DNA from: Unio delphinus
Lineage: Eukaryota; Mollusca; Bivalvia; Unionida; Unionidae
NCBI GenBank assembly: GCA_029339505.1
Contig: JAQISU010000081.1
Coordinates: 14,793,001 to 14,857,000, forward strand
DNA length: 64,000 bases
Direction of reading: 5' to 3'
The notes below the pieces were generated by a model. The model did no database searches. It worked only from the letters and a program-made list of their open reading frames with translations, and was not told the DNA's origin. This document shows positions 1 through 12,174 of the stretch, piece by piece; position 1 is the stretch's first letter, and every line of letters starts with the position of its first letter. The position numbers and the translations under genes are program-made.

Positions 1-1486
1 GTGCACCAACACAACACTGTTCTTTATCACCTACATATATTGACTTACAAATACGTCTTTTTTAAAAATTTTACAGTAACTATAATTTGACTCATGAGGC
101 TATTACTGCTGCAGAATACGTTCCATATGACTCGGCTATCTTGATCACATGCTAAACTGGATGAACTGAGGAAGCATCTGTCTAAAGTACATAGAGGTTT
201 CTTAGTCATCATCCACTTACAATTGATTACTTATTGCTTATAAATAAGCATTATCGAAAGGAACTGTGGCATGTATGACCAAAATGAGACAAAATGTATT
301 CAAAAGGAACTGTGGCATGTATGACCAAAATGAGACAACAATGATATCCGTTTATTTTAATTTGCATTAGTACAGGTTGGTGGGTAAGTAAATTAGGCCA
401 CATAGATCATTTTCCATTCCAATCTTAAAGTTTTTGTTCATGATCAGCATCCAATTATAATTACTACTAACTTTATATATAAATTTTTCTTGCACTCTGA
501 TAAAAATAAATATATTTTGCATCTGAAAATTAATATGAATTACAGTAAATTAAATTAAATTAAAAAAATTATCTTGTTTGTATGTCATAAATGCACGGAA
601 TCAGATGACATCATGGAGACCAAATTATGAGAAAAATATTGAAAGAAAATCAGCTAGTGGAGAAAGAGCACTATCAACAACAAAAAATGCCCAATGCAGG
701 GTACATACAGATCTGGACAGCTGAAATTCAATGACTTTTCAATGACCAGTTTCCGATTTTCAATGACCACTTATGATATCAAGTGTTCAGCTTCAGTAAC
801 TAATTTAGGTACATGAAATAAATACAAAAAAATAATACAGAAATAAATAATGTAATATGAATGGGAAATGATATTTAAAATTAAAATCATTGTAAACCAG
901 ATGTTAATCATTGCCATTTAGCTTCTATACTTTCTTCTCGACCTGCAAGTCCAGTGCTTTCACTCTAGAGATGCTGCCAGGATTTTATCTAATTGTATGT
1001 GTGTGTGTGTGTGTGTGGTGTTTACCCACCTTGTTATGAAAATAAGGGATGAGTACATGGAGTAAATACAAAAAATAAAAATATTTTTTTTAAAAAAAAG
1101 GACAAAATGGCCATAAATCATAATACACCTAACACTTCAATATCCTAAGATCTTTCTTCCAGCAACACCCTGTTAGAATCCTATTTAAATCAAAATCTGT
1201 AAAACATGTTGCATCTAGTTATATATACATTCAACTGTTGATTTTTCTGAGCTTAATCAGTTTTTCTCACAAGTGTATGAATAGAGCTGAGATCCTGCTG
1301 ATGTATCATACAAATAACTAGCTTATCAGGTTGAACAAGCTTGGAAACGGTTCCTTATGTTAATTATGTATATATAAAAAAAATCACTGCTCATATGTAA
1401 TGTCTTTTGGATTCTTTGACTCCAAAAAAAGATTTTTCACTAACATAAGCTCTGCTTAAGTTTCACTTGTTGTTGTTGTGGTAGGT
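1..1486. other. AT-rich non-coding stretch
   Basis: No credible coding exon seen. It contains a 36-bp direct duplication (257-292 and 303-338, period 46) and a short TG microsatellite near 997-1018. The block near 719-770 repeats the word AATGAC several times, and a similar style of sequence recurs near 5420-5510, so a degraded dispersed repeat is possible. Confidence 0.6.
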
Positions 1487-1489
1487 TTT

Positions 1490-1709
1490 AATGCCATTTT
1501 TCAGCACACGATAGTCTATACATGGCGGCCAGTATTATTGGTGGAGGAAGAACCTGGGAAAACCCCCAGAAAGAATGAACCGACCCACGAGAAGCTACTG
1601 GCAAGCTTTCTCACATAACTAACTTAGCTGAATCTTAGACTCGAAACCCAGACAGAGGTGAGATGGCAGTGATCTGTAACGGAAAGCGCTTTAGACCACT
1701 CGGGGCCCC
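1490..1709 (-). mobile_element. tRNA-derived SINE, copy A
   Basis: Read on the minus strand, this begins with a tRNA-like head (GAGTGGTCTAAAGCGC, then a box-B-like GGGTTTCGAGTC). It continues into a conserved body with the words GGTTTTCCCAGG, TTCCTCCACC and CTGGCCGCCAT. The same order of blocks is seen at 11037-11235 (minus) and 11316-11510 (plus), so this is a dispersed family. tRNA-headed SINEs with a shared central domain are common in molluscs. I cannot assign the exact superfamily by eye. Confidence 0.8.
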
Positions 1710-2745
1710 TTCACTTTCTTGAATCAGTTCTTTACTGACTAGTATGCCAGAATTACTATCTGTTCAATAATACTGTAATACTGTACATGTATTTGGATAG
1801 TACACTGATGATGTAGTCTGCTTGTTTAGACAGTGGTATTTTAATTATAAAAATATATGTACTTCCAAGGATGGCCACAGATAAAACCTGTTTTTCTACC
1901 CCTTTCCTTTTGTCCGCATGTGGCTCCCCCCCCCCCCCTCCGGGCTGCAGACATCCCCACCTAGCATTAGACACTGCTCTATAATCCGAGTTGAGAGTTA
2001 TATGAGCCGTGGTGCATCTTACCTGGCTATTTGTTTTCTCACTTAGGGTCGATATGTGGGCCATATATTCAACCTCAGGCACTGGGAGCCAGGCCTATGT
2101 ATTAATGCCAACCCATTCCTATATATTTTGTGGCATGATTAATTACTAATTGAAATTAACAAATAATTTATACTTAGGGATCACGCATAAAGGACGTCCG
2201 CAAAATATACTGGAATACACACCATAGACCTAAAACAGCTATTCAACACAGAATAGAATTTTTAAAAAATAACAGTGTACAAACGTCGGAATGGTCATTT
2301 ACACCCTCTCCTCCCTTGTCTGCAGTTGAAGATTGAAAACTCACCTCATCTTTGCAGACATCCTGGATATTCAATCCATAAGTCTATATGTAGCTAAAAT
2401 CAAGGTATTTTGAAAAATGACATGTTTAGAACTGTTAACGTTATCAGATTTTTTTTACATTCTTCAACATAAAGCTGATTAAAAAAATGAAACCTAAAAA
2501 CAGAATGTAGCCACAATTTTCCAGATTTATATCCTTTTTATTTGTATCCTAACTTAAATAAATGTGATATCCCTACATTTCATCAAGTGATTTAAGACAG
2601 TGAAAACATATATCACCATGGCTTTTTTTTTTCCTATCTGGAATAAGTTGGGGGTAATACATTCTCAATGCTACATTAGAATTTACCTTGCATTAATTTA
2701 CTAAGAAAATGAAATATAATCCGGGTGAGTCAAAAGTATAAATAG
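1710..2745. other. non-coding stretch with poly-C tract
   Basis: No coding exon recognised. A C-rich homopolymer run lies at about 1926-1939. Open frames here are short and show no domain signature. Confidence 0.5.
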
Positions 2746-4622
2746 GTGTTACTATTTGTTCTTTCCAAGACTGAAAGAGTTAATTTTGCAGGAGTATGGA
2801 GGAAAAGACAAGGAGGTGAAGAAATCAGCAAGGAGAGACAGGAGAGAATTCGCAGAGAGGCTAGCAAAGGAGGCAGAGGTAGCAGCAGGGCAGAAAGACA
2901 TGAAAACGGTGTATCACAACACAAAGAAACTGAAGGGCGACTATAGTCAGCACCACGATCTTCCAGTGAGAGATGAAGTTGGAAACTATGTCACAGTGGA
3001 GGAGGAGAAGATGGAAAGATGGAAGCAACATTTCGAGTATATCCTGAATCGCCCAGACCCACCAGTACTCGCTGACATTCCTGAAGCAGAGGAGGACCTT
3101 GACATCAATTGCAATGACATCACTGTTGAGGAGGTCAAGCAGGCCATTCACAAGCTGAAGAATGGGAAGGCACCTGGCGATGATGGAGTGTGTCCCGAGA
3201 TGCTGGAGGCAGAAGACACAGAGACGCCAAAGCTTCTTTGCCAGATTCTCCAAAAGATATGGGATAGTGAGAAAGCACCAAATGACTGGAAAACCGGAAT
3301 CATAGTTAAACTTCCCAAGAAAGGAGATCTGGGAAACTGCAACAACTGGTGAGGAATCACATTGCTATCCCTCTCCAGTAAGATCTTTAGTCACATCATT
3401 CTTCAACGCATCACAACAGCTGTGGACGGCATCCTACGCCAGGAACAAGCAGGCTTCAGGAAAGGCAAATCTTGCATCGACCACATCTTCACACTGAGGC
3501 AGATACTTGAGCAGTCTCATGAATGGAATGGGTCCCTTTATGTGGTCTTTGTGGACTTTGAGAAGGCCATCGACAGCCTGCACCGAGACTCTATGTGGAA
3601 GATCCTACGACATTATGGCATCCCCAAGAAAATTGTCAATGTCATCAGGTCCCTGTACGAGAACTCTGAGTGCAAAGTAGTCCACAACAACCAACTCACT
3701 GAACCATTCAAGGTGGAAACCGGAGTGAAGCAAGTATGCATTCTCTCTCCAATTCTCTTCTCACTGGCCATTGACTGGATCATGCGCCGCACCACAGAGG
3801 GCAAGAAGCATGGAATACAATGGACGTTTACCTCAATGCTGGATGACCTGGACTATGCCGACGACATCGGGTTACTGGCAAGCAGACACCAGGATATTCA
3901 ACAGAAGACACAACAGTTGGTACAGACAGCAAATACCATAGGTCTTCGAGTCAACATAGGGAAGACAAAGGTCTTGAGGAAGAATACTAGAGTGGGCAAC
4001 CCAATCACCATCAACGACCAGCCCCTGCAAGAACTAGACGATTTCACTTACCTGGGTAGTAAGGTCGCCATAGATGGAGATAGCACAAGGGAGGTCATCA
4101 CAAGAATCAGCAAGGCCAACCAGACCTTCGCAATGCTGAAGCCCATATGGAGGACAAGAAACCTCAGCGTAAACACGAAGAGCAACGTGTTGAGCGTCCT
4201 TTTGTATGGCTCAGAGTGTTGGAAATCCACTGCGAACATAGAACACAAGCTCGAAGTGTTTCAAACCAAATGCCTGCGACACATCATGAGGATCTTCTGG
4301 CCAAACACGATCTCAAATGAGGAATTGTGGCACAGAGCAGGTGCAAGCACCATCTCTGAGATAATTTCAACTCGGCGATGGAGATGGCAGAATGCCCCCT
4401 GACTCACTACCAAGGGTGGCACTGGGATGGACCCCACAGGGGATAAGGAACCGTGGCAGACCCAAAGAGACCTGGTGACGAACAGTGGAGAGAGACCTTA
4501 AGACCAGAGGCCTCACCTATCAGACCGTCCCAGCAATAGCTGCCGACAGACGGAAATGGTGCTCCCTTGCTGTTGCCTCAAGCTCCAGACGGCGCAGAGA
4601 GGATTGATTGATTGATTGATTT
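2746..4622 (+). mobile_element. 5'-truncated non-LTR retrotransposon (RTE-like)
   Basis: The reverse transcriptase and C-terminal part of one LINE open reading frame is present. The N-terminal endonuclease is missing, as expected for 5' truncation during target-primed reverse transcription. The 3' end is a short tandem (ATTG)n tail at 4603-4622. Short microsatellite tails are typical of RTE-type elements, so I lean to that clade without being sure. The 5' boundary near 2746 is approximate. Confidence 0.85.
2756..4600 (+). pseudogene. LINE reverse transcriptase, inactivated
   Basis: Two open segments (2756-3352 and 3362-4402) lie in the same frame. They are separated by a single TGA at 3350-3352, exactly where related proteins have Arg before GITLLS (NNW-stop-GITLLS). 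The first segment carries the pre-RT linker (KLKNGKAPGDDG). The second carries the RT palm: VVFVDFEKAIDSLHRDS, a degenerate 'GVKQVCILSPILF' (Gly to Val in the usual QGC) and the catalytic YADD box in LDYADDIGLLA. At about 4390 the C-terminal tail, with a GRPKETW-like stretch, shifts to another frame and has a further TGA at 4476-4478. So there are at least two stops and one frameshift. It would have encoded an RNA-dependent DNA polymerase and is not functional as read. Confidence 0.88.
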
Positions 4623-5917
4623 GTTCTTTCAACGTTCTCATTCTAGTACCTGTAAATTGAGTATTAAATATCTCCACAATACTTTAAAATACTCTTCCTG
4701 AAAAAAGAGGAGTTAATCTGTGTTTATAAGTCCATAGATTGGCAATAATAAACACCAAACGATTAGTCCAGAAGGATCCGACCTATTGAAATTACATATC
4801 TATTGTTTGAAAAATTATGAATTTGTTTTATGGCGTGCCAAAATTAGTAAACAAGCTGACATTTGCAGTGTAACATATCTTTGAGCTTTCAAAATGATGA
4901 AAATTTCGGTTCGGATTACATTAGTGGCCCACTCAATTCAAAGCTCAATTTCAATTTCAGACAAGCTGCATCAGCTAAAATTCTCACTTGTAACACTTTT
5001 ATAGCTTCAATAATCTGATATAATTCATAGCTTTAAAATAAAATGCCATCACCTATCGTCAGCCAGTAGGCTTATTTGCAGAAGAAAATCCTCGAAGATG
5101 AACCGTACTGGGTTTCAGCGCTTTTGGATTGACTAGCTAGCCCCTATTTTAAACATGCATTTGTAAAACATCTTCACATGCACGGTTTGAACTATGACAG
5201 AATGTCTTGTCCAGGACCCAATCTGACAATTAAACTTTGTGATGTCAAAGAGAGTTAATGACATCATGTGAAAGGGGTACTATGTGTGATATCCAATTAC
5301 TTCATGTAGATTGTGACAATGCTATCAAATGACAAAATCAAACAATACTTCCAATCAACCCACAACATAAATTACTCAAAAGTAAAATTTTCAATCATTT
5401 TTGTAAGCAAATCTCCAAAAATTAAATGACTTTCAATGAACTCAGTGGAATATCAATGACTTTCAAGGCCTTTAATTCAAGTGTTCATTTCTCAAGGACC
5501 TTTAATGACTGTGCCAACCCTGCCAAGACCATGAAACCTCCCTTGCTGACCTGAAAATTAACAGCCTCCATAATCATGATGCAATAAAATCTACATGGTA
5601 CTTCAATGACAAAAACACGAAATATGAAAAGAATTTAAAAAAGAATAAAATAGAGTTTTTAAAAAACTCAGTTAATGCAAAAACAGTGGAAGCCATGACA
5701 AATGCCAATCAACAATCCAGTTACTATAGATTAACTGTTGATTGTATCCTCACTGAAGACTGTGCAGTGGAACTTTTCTGAAGAATAGATGGTGGAAAAT
5801 ATGAAAAATGTTTGGCATGATAATTGTGGGAGGTATTTGGCAAGTGTTTCACTTTGTATTCCTGTTGTCCTGTAACATTTCTTTCAGATATTATTTGCAA
5901 AAAATCTTGCTAGTGCA
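4623..5917. other. non-coding stretch
   Basis: AT-rich, with no exon or transposon end that I can support. The words AATGACTTTCAA and TTTCAAGGCCTTTAA near 5425-5500 resemble the block near 720-770, which may indicate a worn dispersed repeat. Confidence 0.5.
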
Positions 5918-6160
5918 CATTATTTGTTCATTACTCTTCTGGTGAAGTCATGCATATGTTTGTAAGTTTTGAAGGAATTCATCATTTATACATTACCCTT
6001 CTGGTGAAGGTCATTCATATGTTTGTACATTCTGACAATACATTATTTGTACATTACCCTTCTGGTGAAGGTCATTCATATGTTTGTACATTCTGACAAT
6101 ACATTATTTGTTCAATGTCCTTCTGGTAAAGGTCATGCATATGTACCTTTGTACATTTTG
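5918..6160. repeat. 61-bp minisatellite, four copies
   Basis: Units start at about 5918, 5980, 6041 and 6102 (period 61-62 bp). Each contains CATTATTTGT, CTTCTGGTGAAGGTCAT and CATATGTTTGTACAT. The middle two copies are nearly identical and the outer ones diverged. It sits less than 100 bp upstream of the much larger 52-bp satellite but shares no unit sequence with it. Confidence 0.9.
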
Positions 6161-6253
6161 TACTAGTTTTCACTGGTGTACTTGTGTTTGTTTTTCTATT
6201 TGTTTGTCAAGGTATGTCAGTGATTTCATGCACAATCACTGTCATTAGTGATG

Positions 6254-9200
6254 CAGAGAATATTCCCATTCTCTGAACATACAGTTACTGTAATTTCTGT
6301 AAACTCAGGCAAGTTATGCAGAGAATATCCTCAGGCTCTGACCATACAGTTACTGTAATTTCTGTAAACTCAAGAGAATATTCCCAGGCTCTGACCATAC
6401 AGTTACTGTAATTTCTGTAAACTCAGAGAATATTCCCAGGCTCTGACCATACAGTTACTGTAATTTCTGTAAACTCAAAGAATATTCCCAGCCTCTGACC
6501 ATGCAGTTACTGTAATTTCTGTAAACTCAGAGAATAACCCAGCCTCTGACCATACAGTTACTGTAATTTCTGTAAACTCTGAGAATATTCCCAGCCTCTG
6601 ACCATACAGTTACTGTAATTTCTGTAAACTCAGAAAATATTCCCAGGCTCTGACCATACAGTTACTGTAATTTCTGTAAACTCAGAGAATATTCCCAGGC
6701 TCTGACCATACAGTTACTGTAATTTCTGTAAACTCAAAGAATATTCCCAGGCTCTGACCATACAGTTACTGTAATTTCTGTAAACTCAGAGAATATTCCC
6801 AGGCTCTGACCATACAGTTACTGTAATTTCTGTAAACTCAGAGAATATTCCCAGCCTCTGACCATACAGTTACTGTAATTTCTGTAAACTCAGAGAATAA
6901 CCCAGCCTCTGACCATACAGTTACTGTAATTTCTGTAAACTCAGAGAATATTCCCAGCCTCTGACCATACAGTTATTGTAATTTCTGTAAACTCAGAGAA
7001 TAACCCAGCCTCTGACCATACAGTTACTGTAATTTCTGTAAGCTCTGAGAATATTCCCAGCCTCTGACCATACAGTTACTGTAATTTCTGTAAACTCTGA
7101 GAATATTCCCAGGCTCTGACCATACAGTTACTGTAATTTCTGTAAACTCAGAGAATAACCCAGCCTCTGACCATACAGTTACTGTAATTTCTGTAAACTC
7201 AGAGAATATTCCCAGCCTCTGACCATACAGTTACTGTAATTTCTGTAAACTCCGAGAACATTCCCAGGCTCTGACCATACAGTTACTGTAATTTCTGTAA
7301 ACTCAGAGAATAACCCAGCCTCTGACCATACAGTTACTGTAATTTCTGTAAACTCAGAGAATATTCCCAGGCTCTGACCATACAGTTACTGTAATTTCTG
7401 TAAACTCAGAGAATAACCCAGCCTCTGACCATACAGTTACTGTAATTTCTGTAAACTCAGGCAAGTTATGCAGAGAATATCCCCAGGCTCTGACCATACA
7501 GTTACTGTAATTTCTGTAAACTCAGAGAATAACCCAGCCTCTGACCATACAGTTACTGTAATTTCTGTAAACTCTGAGAATATTCCCAGCCTCTGACCAT
7601 ACAGTTACTGTAATTTCCGTAAACTCAGAGAATATTCCCAGGCTCTGACCATACAGTTACTGTAATTTCTGTAAACTCAGAGAATATTCCCAGGCTCTGA
7701 CCATACAGATACTGTAATTTCTGTAAACTCAGGCAAGTTATGCAGAGAATATCCCCAGGCTCTGACCATACAGTTACTGTAATTTCTGTAAACTCAGAGA
7801 ATATTCCCAGGCTCTGACGATACAGATACTGTAATTTCTGTAAACTCAGGCAAGTTATGCAGAGAATATCCCCAGGCTCTGACCATACAGTTACTGTAAT
7901 TTCTGTAAACTCAGAGAATAACCCAGCCTCTGACCATACAGTTACTGTAATTTCTGTAAACTCTGAGAATATTCCCAGCCTCTGACCATACAGTTACTGT
8001 AATTTCTGTAAACTCAGAGAATATTCCCAGGCTCTGACCATACAGTTACTGTAATTTCTGTAAACTCAGAGAATAACCCAGCCTCTGACCATACAGTTAC
8101 TGTAATTTCTGTAAACTCAGAGAATATTCCCAGCCGCTGACCATATAGTTTCTGTAATTTCTGTAAACTCAGAGAATATCCCCAGCCTCTGACCATACAG
8201 TTATTGTAATTTCTGTAAACTCAAAGAATATTCCCAGGCTCTGACCATACAGTTAATGTAATTTCTGTAAACTCAGAGAATATTCCCAGGCTCTGACCAT
8301 ACAGTTACTGTAATTTCTGTAAACTCAGAGAATATTCCCAGGCTCTGACCATACAGATACTGTAATTTCTGTAAACTCAGGCAAGTTATGCAGAGAATAT
8401 CCCCAGGCTCTGACCATACAGTTACTGTAATTTCTGTAAACTCAGAGAATATTCCCAGGCTCTGACGATACAGATACTGTAATTTCTGTAAACTCAGGCA
8501 AGTTATGCAGAGAATATCCCCAGGCTCTGACCATACAGTTACTGTAATTTCTGTAAACTCAGAGAATAACCCAGCCTCTGACCAGACAGTTACTGTAATT
8601 TCTGTAAACTCTGAGAATATTCCCAGCCTCTGACCATACAGTTACTGTAATTTCTGTAAACTCAGAGAATATTCCCAGGCTCTGACCATACAGTTACTGT
8701 AATTTCTGTAAACTCAGAGAATAACCCAGCCTCTGACCATACAGTTACTGTAATTTCTGTAAACTCAGAGAATATTCCCAGCCGCTGACCATACAGTTAC
8801 TGTAATTTCTGTAAACTCAGAGAATATCCCCAGCCTCTGACCATACAGTTATTGTAATTTCTGTAAACTCAAAGAATATTCCCAGGCTCTGACCATACAG
8901 TTAATGTAATTTCTGTAAACTCAGAGAATATCCCCAGGCTCTGACCATACAGTTACTGTAATTTCTGTAAACTCAAAGAATATTCCCAGGCTCTGACCAT
9001 ACAGTTAATGTAATTTCTGTAAACTCAGAGAATATTCCCAGGCTCTGACCATACAGTTACTGTAATTTCTGTAAACTCAGAGAATATTCCCAGGCTCTGA
9101 CCATACAGTTAATGTAATTTCTGTAAACTCAGAGAATATTCCCAGGCTCTGACCATACAGTTACTGTAATTTCTGTAAACTCAGAGAATATTCCCAGCCT

Positions 9201-10248
9201 CTGACCATACAGTTACTGTAATTTCTGTAAACTCAGAGAATAACCCAGCCTCTGACCATACAGTTACTGTAATTTCTGTAAACTCAGAGAATATTCCCAG
9301 CCTCTGACCATACAGTTACTGTAATTTCTGTAAACTCAGAGAATAACCCAGCCTCTGACCATACAGTTACTGTAATTTCTGTAAACTCTGAGAATATTCC
9401 CAGCCTCTGACCATACAGTTACTGTAATTTCTGTAAACTCTGAGAATATTCCCAGCCTCTGACCATACAGTTACTGTAATTTCTGTAAACTCAGAGAATA
9501 TTCCCAGCCTCTGACCATACAGTTACTGTAATTTCTGTAAACTCAGAGAATAACCCAGCCTCTGACCATACAGTTACTGTAATTTCTGTAAACTCAGAGA
9601 ATATTCCCAGCCTCTGACCATACAGTTACTGTAATTTCTGTAAACTCAGAGAATATTCCCAGGCTCTGACCATACAGTTACTGTAATTTCTGTAAACTCA
9701 GAGAATAACCCAGCCTCTGACCATACAGTTACTGTAATTTCTGTAAACTCAGAGAATATTCCCAGGCTCTGACCATACAGTTAACGTAATTTCTGTAAAC
9801 TCAGAGAATATTCCCAGGCTCTGACCATACAGTTACTGTAATTTCTGTAAACTCAGATAATATTCCCAGGCTCTGACCATACAGTTAATGTAATTTCTGT
9901 AAACTCAGAGAATATTCCCAGGCTCTGACCATACAGTTACTGTAATTTCTGTAAACTCAAAGAATATTCCCAGGCTCTGACCATACAGTTACTGTAATTT
10001 CTGTAAACTCAGAGAATATTCCCAGGCTCTGACCATACAGTTACTGTAATTTCTGTAAACTCAGAGAATATTCCCAGCCTCTGACCATACAGTTACTGTA
10101 ATTTCTGTAAACTCAGAGAATATTCCCAGCCTCTGACCATACAGTTACTGTAATTTCTGTAAACTCAGGCATGTTATGCAGAAAAAAAAACCAGGCTCTG
10201 ACTATACAGTTACAGTAATTTCTGTAAACTCAGAGAATATTTCCAGGA
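6254..10248. repeat. 52-bp satellite, about 75 tandem copies
   Basis: A 4-kb array of a unit running GAGAATATTCCCAGGC, TCTGACCATACAG, TTACTGTAATTTCTG, TAAACTCA (52 bp). Three unit classes intermix. One is the 52-bp form. One is a 51-bp form with TAACCCAGCC replacing TATTCCCAGG. The third is a 65-bp form with a 13-bp insertion, GGCAAGTTATGCA. Each unit holds the near-palindrome ACAGTTACTGT. A block of about 648 bp is duplicated inside the array (see findings). Reading frames inside it are accidental, because the unit length is not a multiple of three. Confidence 0.97.
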
Positions 10249-10256
10249 TATCAATA

Positions 10257-10313
10257 CAAAGGTTATTTTATTGCAAAGCAGGCCAACCTCAGAAGCCGAC
10301 TTTGGATTCTTTT
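10257..10313 (+). repeat. dispersed repeat, copy 1
   Basis: Contains AAAGGTTATTTTATTGCAAA followed by CCTCAGAAGCCGACTTTGG. It matches a second copy at 10930-10989 with scattered differences, and a weaker partial echo follows near 10355-10380. Identity of the parent element is unknown. Confidence 0.6.
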
Positions 10314-10470
10314 AAGTGTGCCAATGTTTTTTTGTGAATATTCAAAAATGGCCTTAATATGGAAGCTAACTTTGGTTCCTTTTCACTGGTATTCACAGGA
10401 ATTTTGAAAAAATAAATTTAAAAAAAATGAAACAAATTTTAAAATACACAATATATTGCTTCATACACAG

Positions 10471-10578
10471 ACATCTATGACCCAGCATCACCCAAAAGAT
10501 TTGGTGAAAAGGAAATCTATTGTTGAATTTGTGGAGGCCAAAACAGAAGCAGATGATATGCTAGCGAGAGGGCAATAA
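10471..10578 (+). CDS. possible 3'-terminal coding exon, unknown protein
   Basis: After the acceptor-like TTCATACACAG at 10460-10470, an open frame of 35 codons runs to a TAA at 10576-10578. It ends in the charged peptide VEAKTEADDMLARGQ. Codon flow looks like real coding DNA rather than random AT-rich sequence, but no domain is recognisable. Upstream is the satellite, so any partner exon would lie before 6 kb. I found none. It could equally be a chance open frame. Confidence 0.25.
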   Translation, partial: TSMTQHHPKDLVKRKSIVEFVEAKTEADDMLARGQ

Positions 10579-10929
10579 TCAACCAATATCTTGAAGACAT
10601 CTGCCATTCATGCATGACACTGTATTAGATGCAAAATAACCAAGGCTGAATTACATCCACGTCAACTATATGACAGTATCTTACAAATAAAAATCATTAC
10701 TTGAAAATACATTCACTTGAGTGCAAGTGACATTTTTCGCTAGCACGGGTTACAAAAGTATCATTAAAGCAAATTATTGCTGTGTATGTTATTTACCCAC
10801 AAACATCTATGCATGTTTATATTAATCATAACTACAGTCGTCAAGCACACATTAGCCCAGGTGGTGCATAAACACAGCTGACATTGAGCAGTATATTCAT
10901 TCTTTGAACTTAATGACAGCACAGCAAAA

Positions 10930-10989
10930 ATAAAGGTTATTTTTATTACAAAAGAAGCTGACCTCAAAAGCCGACTTTTGGATATTCTG
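10930..10989 (+). repeat. dispersed repeat, copy 2
   Basis: Same word order as 10257-10313: AAAGGTTATTTTTATTAC, then ACCTCAAAAGCCGACTTTTGG. The copies are about 670 bp apart in direct orientation. Confidence 0.6.
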
Positions 10990-11036
10990 AAGCCAATTTT
11001 CTTTTTTTAAATAAAAAATGCAGATTTAAAACTTTT

Positions 11037-11235
11037 TAAAGTGTGCTGATATGGTGGCTAGTATAAATGATGCAGGAAGAACCAGGGAAACTGAGAATAA
11101 ACCACCGACCCACAAGAAGCAGCTGGCAAGCTTTCTCACATAACCACATTGGCCGAACCCTAGACTTAAACCCACGCATACACTCAGAGCCGCAAAAGTG
11201 AGATGAAGAGAACTACCAAGCAAAACTTGCAGGTC
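11037..11235 (-). mobile_element. tRNA-derived SINE, copy B
   Basis: Minus-strand copy of the family at 1490-1709. It keeps the body order (a GCAGGAAGAACCAGGGAAA block on plus, then CTGGCAAGCTTTCTCACATA) and a worn tRNA-like head near 11200-11235. It is more diverged than copy A. Confidence 0.75.
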
Positions 11236-11315
11236 CAAGATAATAACCACTTTATTTAGGGATATGTGTGATTATGAGTTGTAGATCATGTCATTTATTT
11301 TTATTACTGTCCATT

Positions 11316-11510
11316 GGGGTCCCTGGTGGCTGAGTGGTCTCAAGCATTTGCCTTTACTGATCACTGTCATCTCACCTGTCCTGGGCTCGGTTCTCAGGCA
11401 CGACCAATGTGGGTATGTAATTAAACCTGCCAGTAGCTTCCTATTGGTCTGTGGTTCTTACTGGGATTTTCCAGGGTTCATTCTCCATCAGTTATAATGG
11501 CTTCCATATA
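11316..11510 (+). mobile_element. tRNA-derived SINE, copy C
   Basis: Plus-strand copy. The tRNA-like head starts GGGTCCCTGGTGGCTGAGTG (box-A-like) with a box-B-like GGCTCGGTTCTCAG about 65 bases on. The body follows with CCAGTAGCTTCCTATTGG, GGGATTTTCCAGGGTTCATT and a CTCCATCAGTTATAATGG block corresponding to the CCACCAATAATACTGG of copy A. It lies only 80 bp from copy B in opposite orientation. Confidence 0.8.
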
Positions 11511-12174
11511 CAGCTAAACATGTGCATTAAACCAATGGCAACAACATTCACCAAGGCAAACTTGTGCTCATGGATGAAGTACAATGTATACAAGATCAAA
11601 GAAAAACATATATATAAATGTAAAAGGAACAAGCATCCTTTAAATTTACATACTTGTAAACCTGTGATATCATGAATTTACAAAGTATACAAATGTAAGG
11701 TTTTAATTTTTTTAAAAATTAAATGTTAATGAAAAATGGAATCTCTATCTAAATCTAATAACAGACACGATTTTCTGTACTTCAACTTTAGGGACCCAAG
11801 TATAATCTAAAAAGCTCACATTTACAGATCACTGACCACCTCACTTTGGTCTGCATAGGTTCGAGTCTTGGGTCAGCCAAAGTAGGTAAGTTAGAAAGTA
11901 TGACATAGTCTTTAATGCATCAAACAAAAGAGCAATGTACTTCAACTTTTTTTTAAAATATTCATTAATTAAAGATATTGTTGCTTTGTGTATTATTTTT
12001 TTTTATCCACTTACAATGAAATAGGAAACATCTCTCTTGCACATAAATATACCATTGTTTGTGTTGCATTTTGGCTGGGCTGTTAAATAAAAAGAATTTC
12101 CAGTAATTCCAAAAAATGGTAATTTCTTCATTTTAACTGCTTAGCAATAACAAGATTTTAAAAACATAAAATCA
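11511..12174. other. non-coding stretch with a SINE-head fragment
   Basis: Mostly AT-rich. At 11823-11905 (plus) there is a fragment matching the head of the neighbouring SINE family: TTACAGATCACTG, then GGTTCGAGTCTTGGGTCAGC and GTAAGTTAGAAAG. No exon recognised. Confidence 0.5.

Noticed and set aside
8014..8196. 60-codon minus-strand open frame with repeated peptide
   Set aside because: It lies wholly in the 52-bp satellite; the apparent peptide repeat is a by-product of the DNA repeat.
6254..10248. CRISPR-like regular repeats
   Set aside because: The repeats are head-to-tail without unique spacers and the window is eukaryotic; it is a satellite.
11316..11400. Functional tRNA gene
   Set aside because: A and B boxes are recognisable but no cloverleaf acceptor stem closes; it continues into a SINE body shared with other copies.
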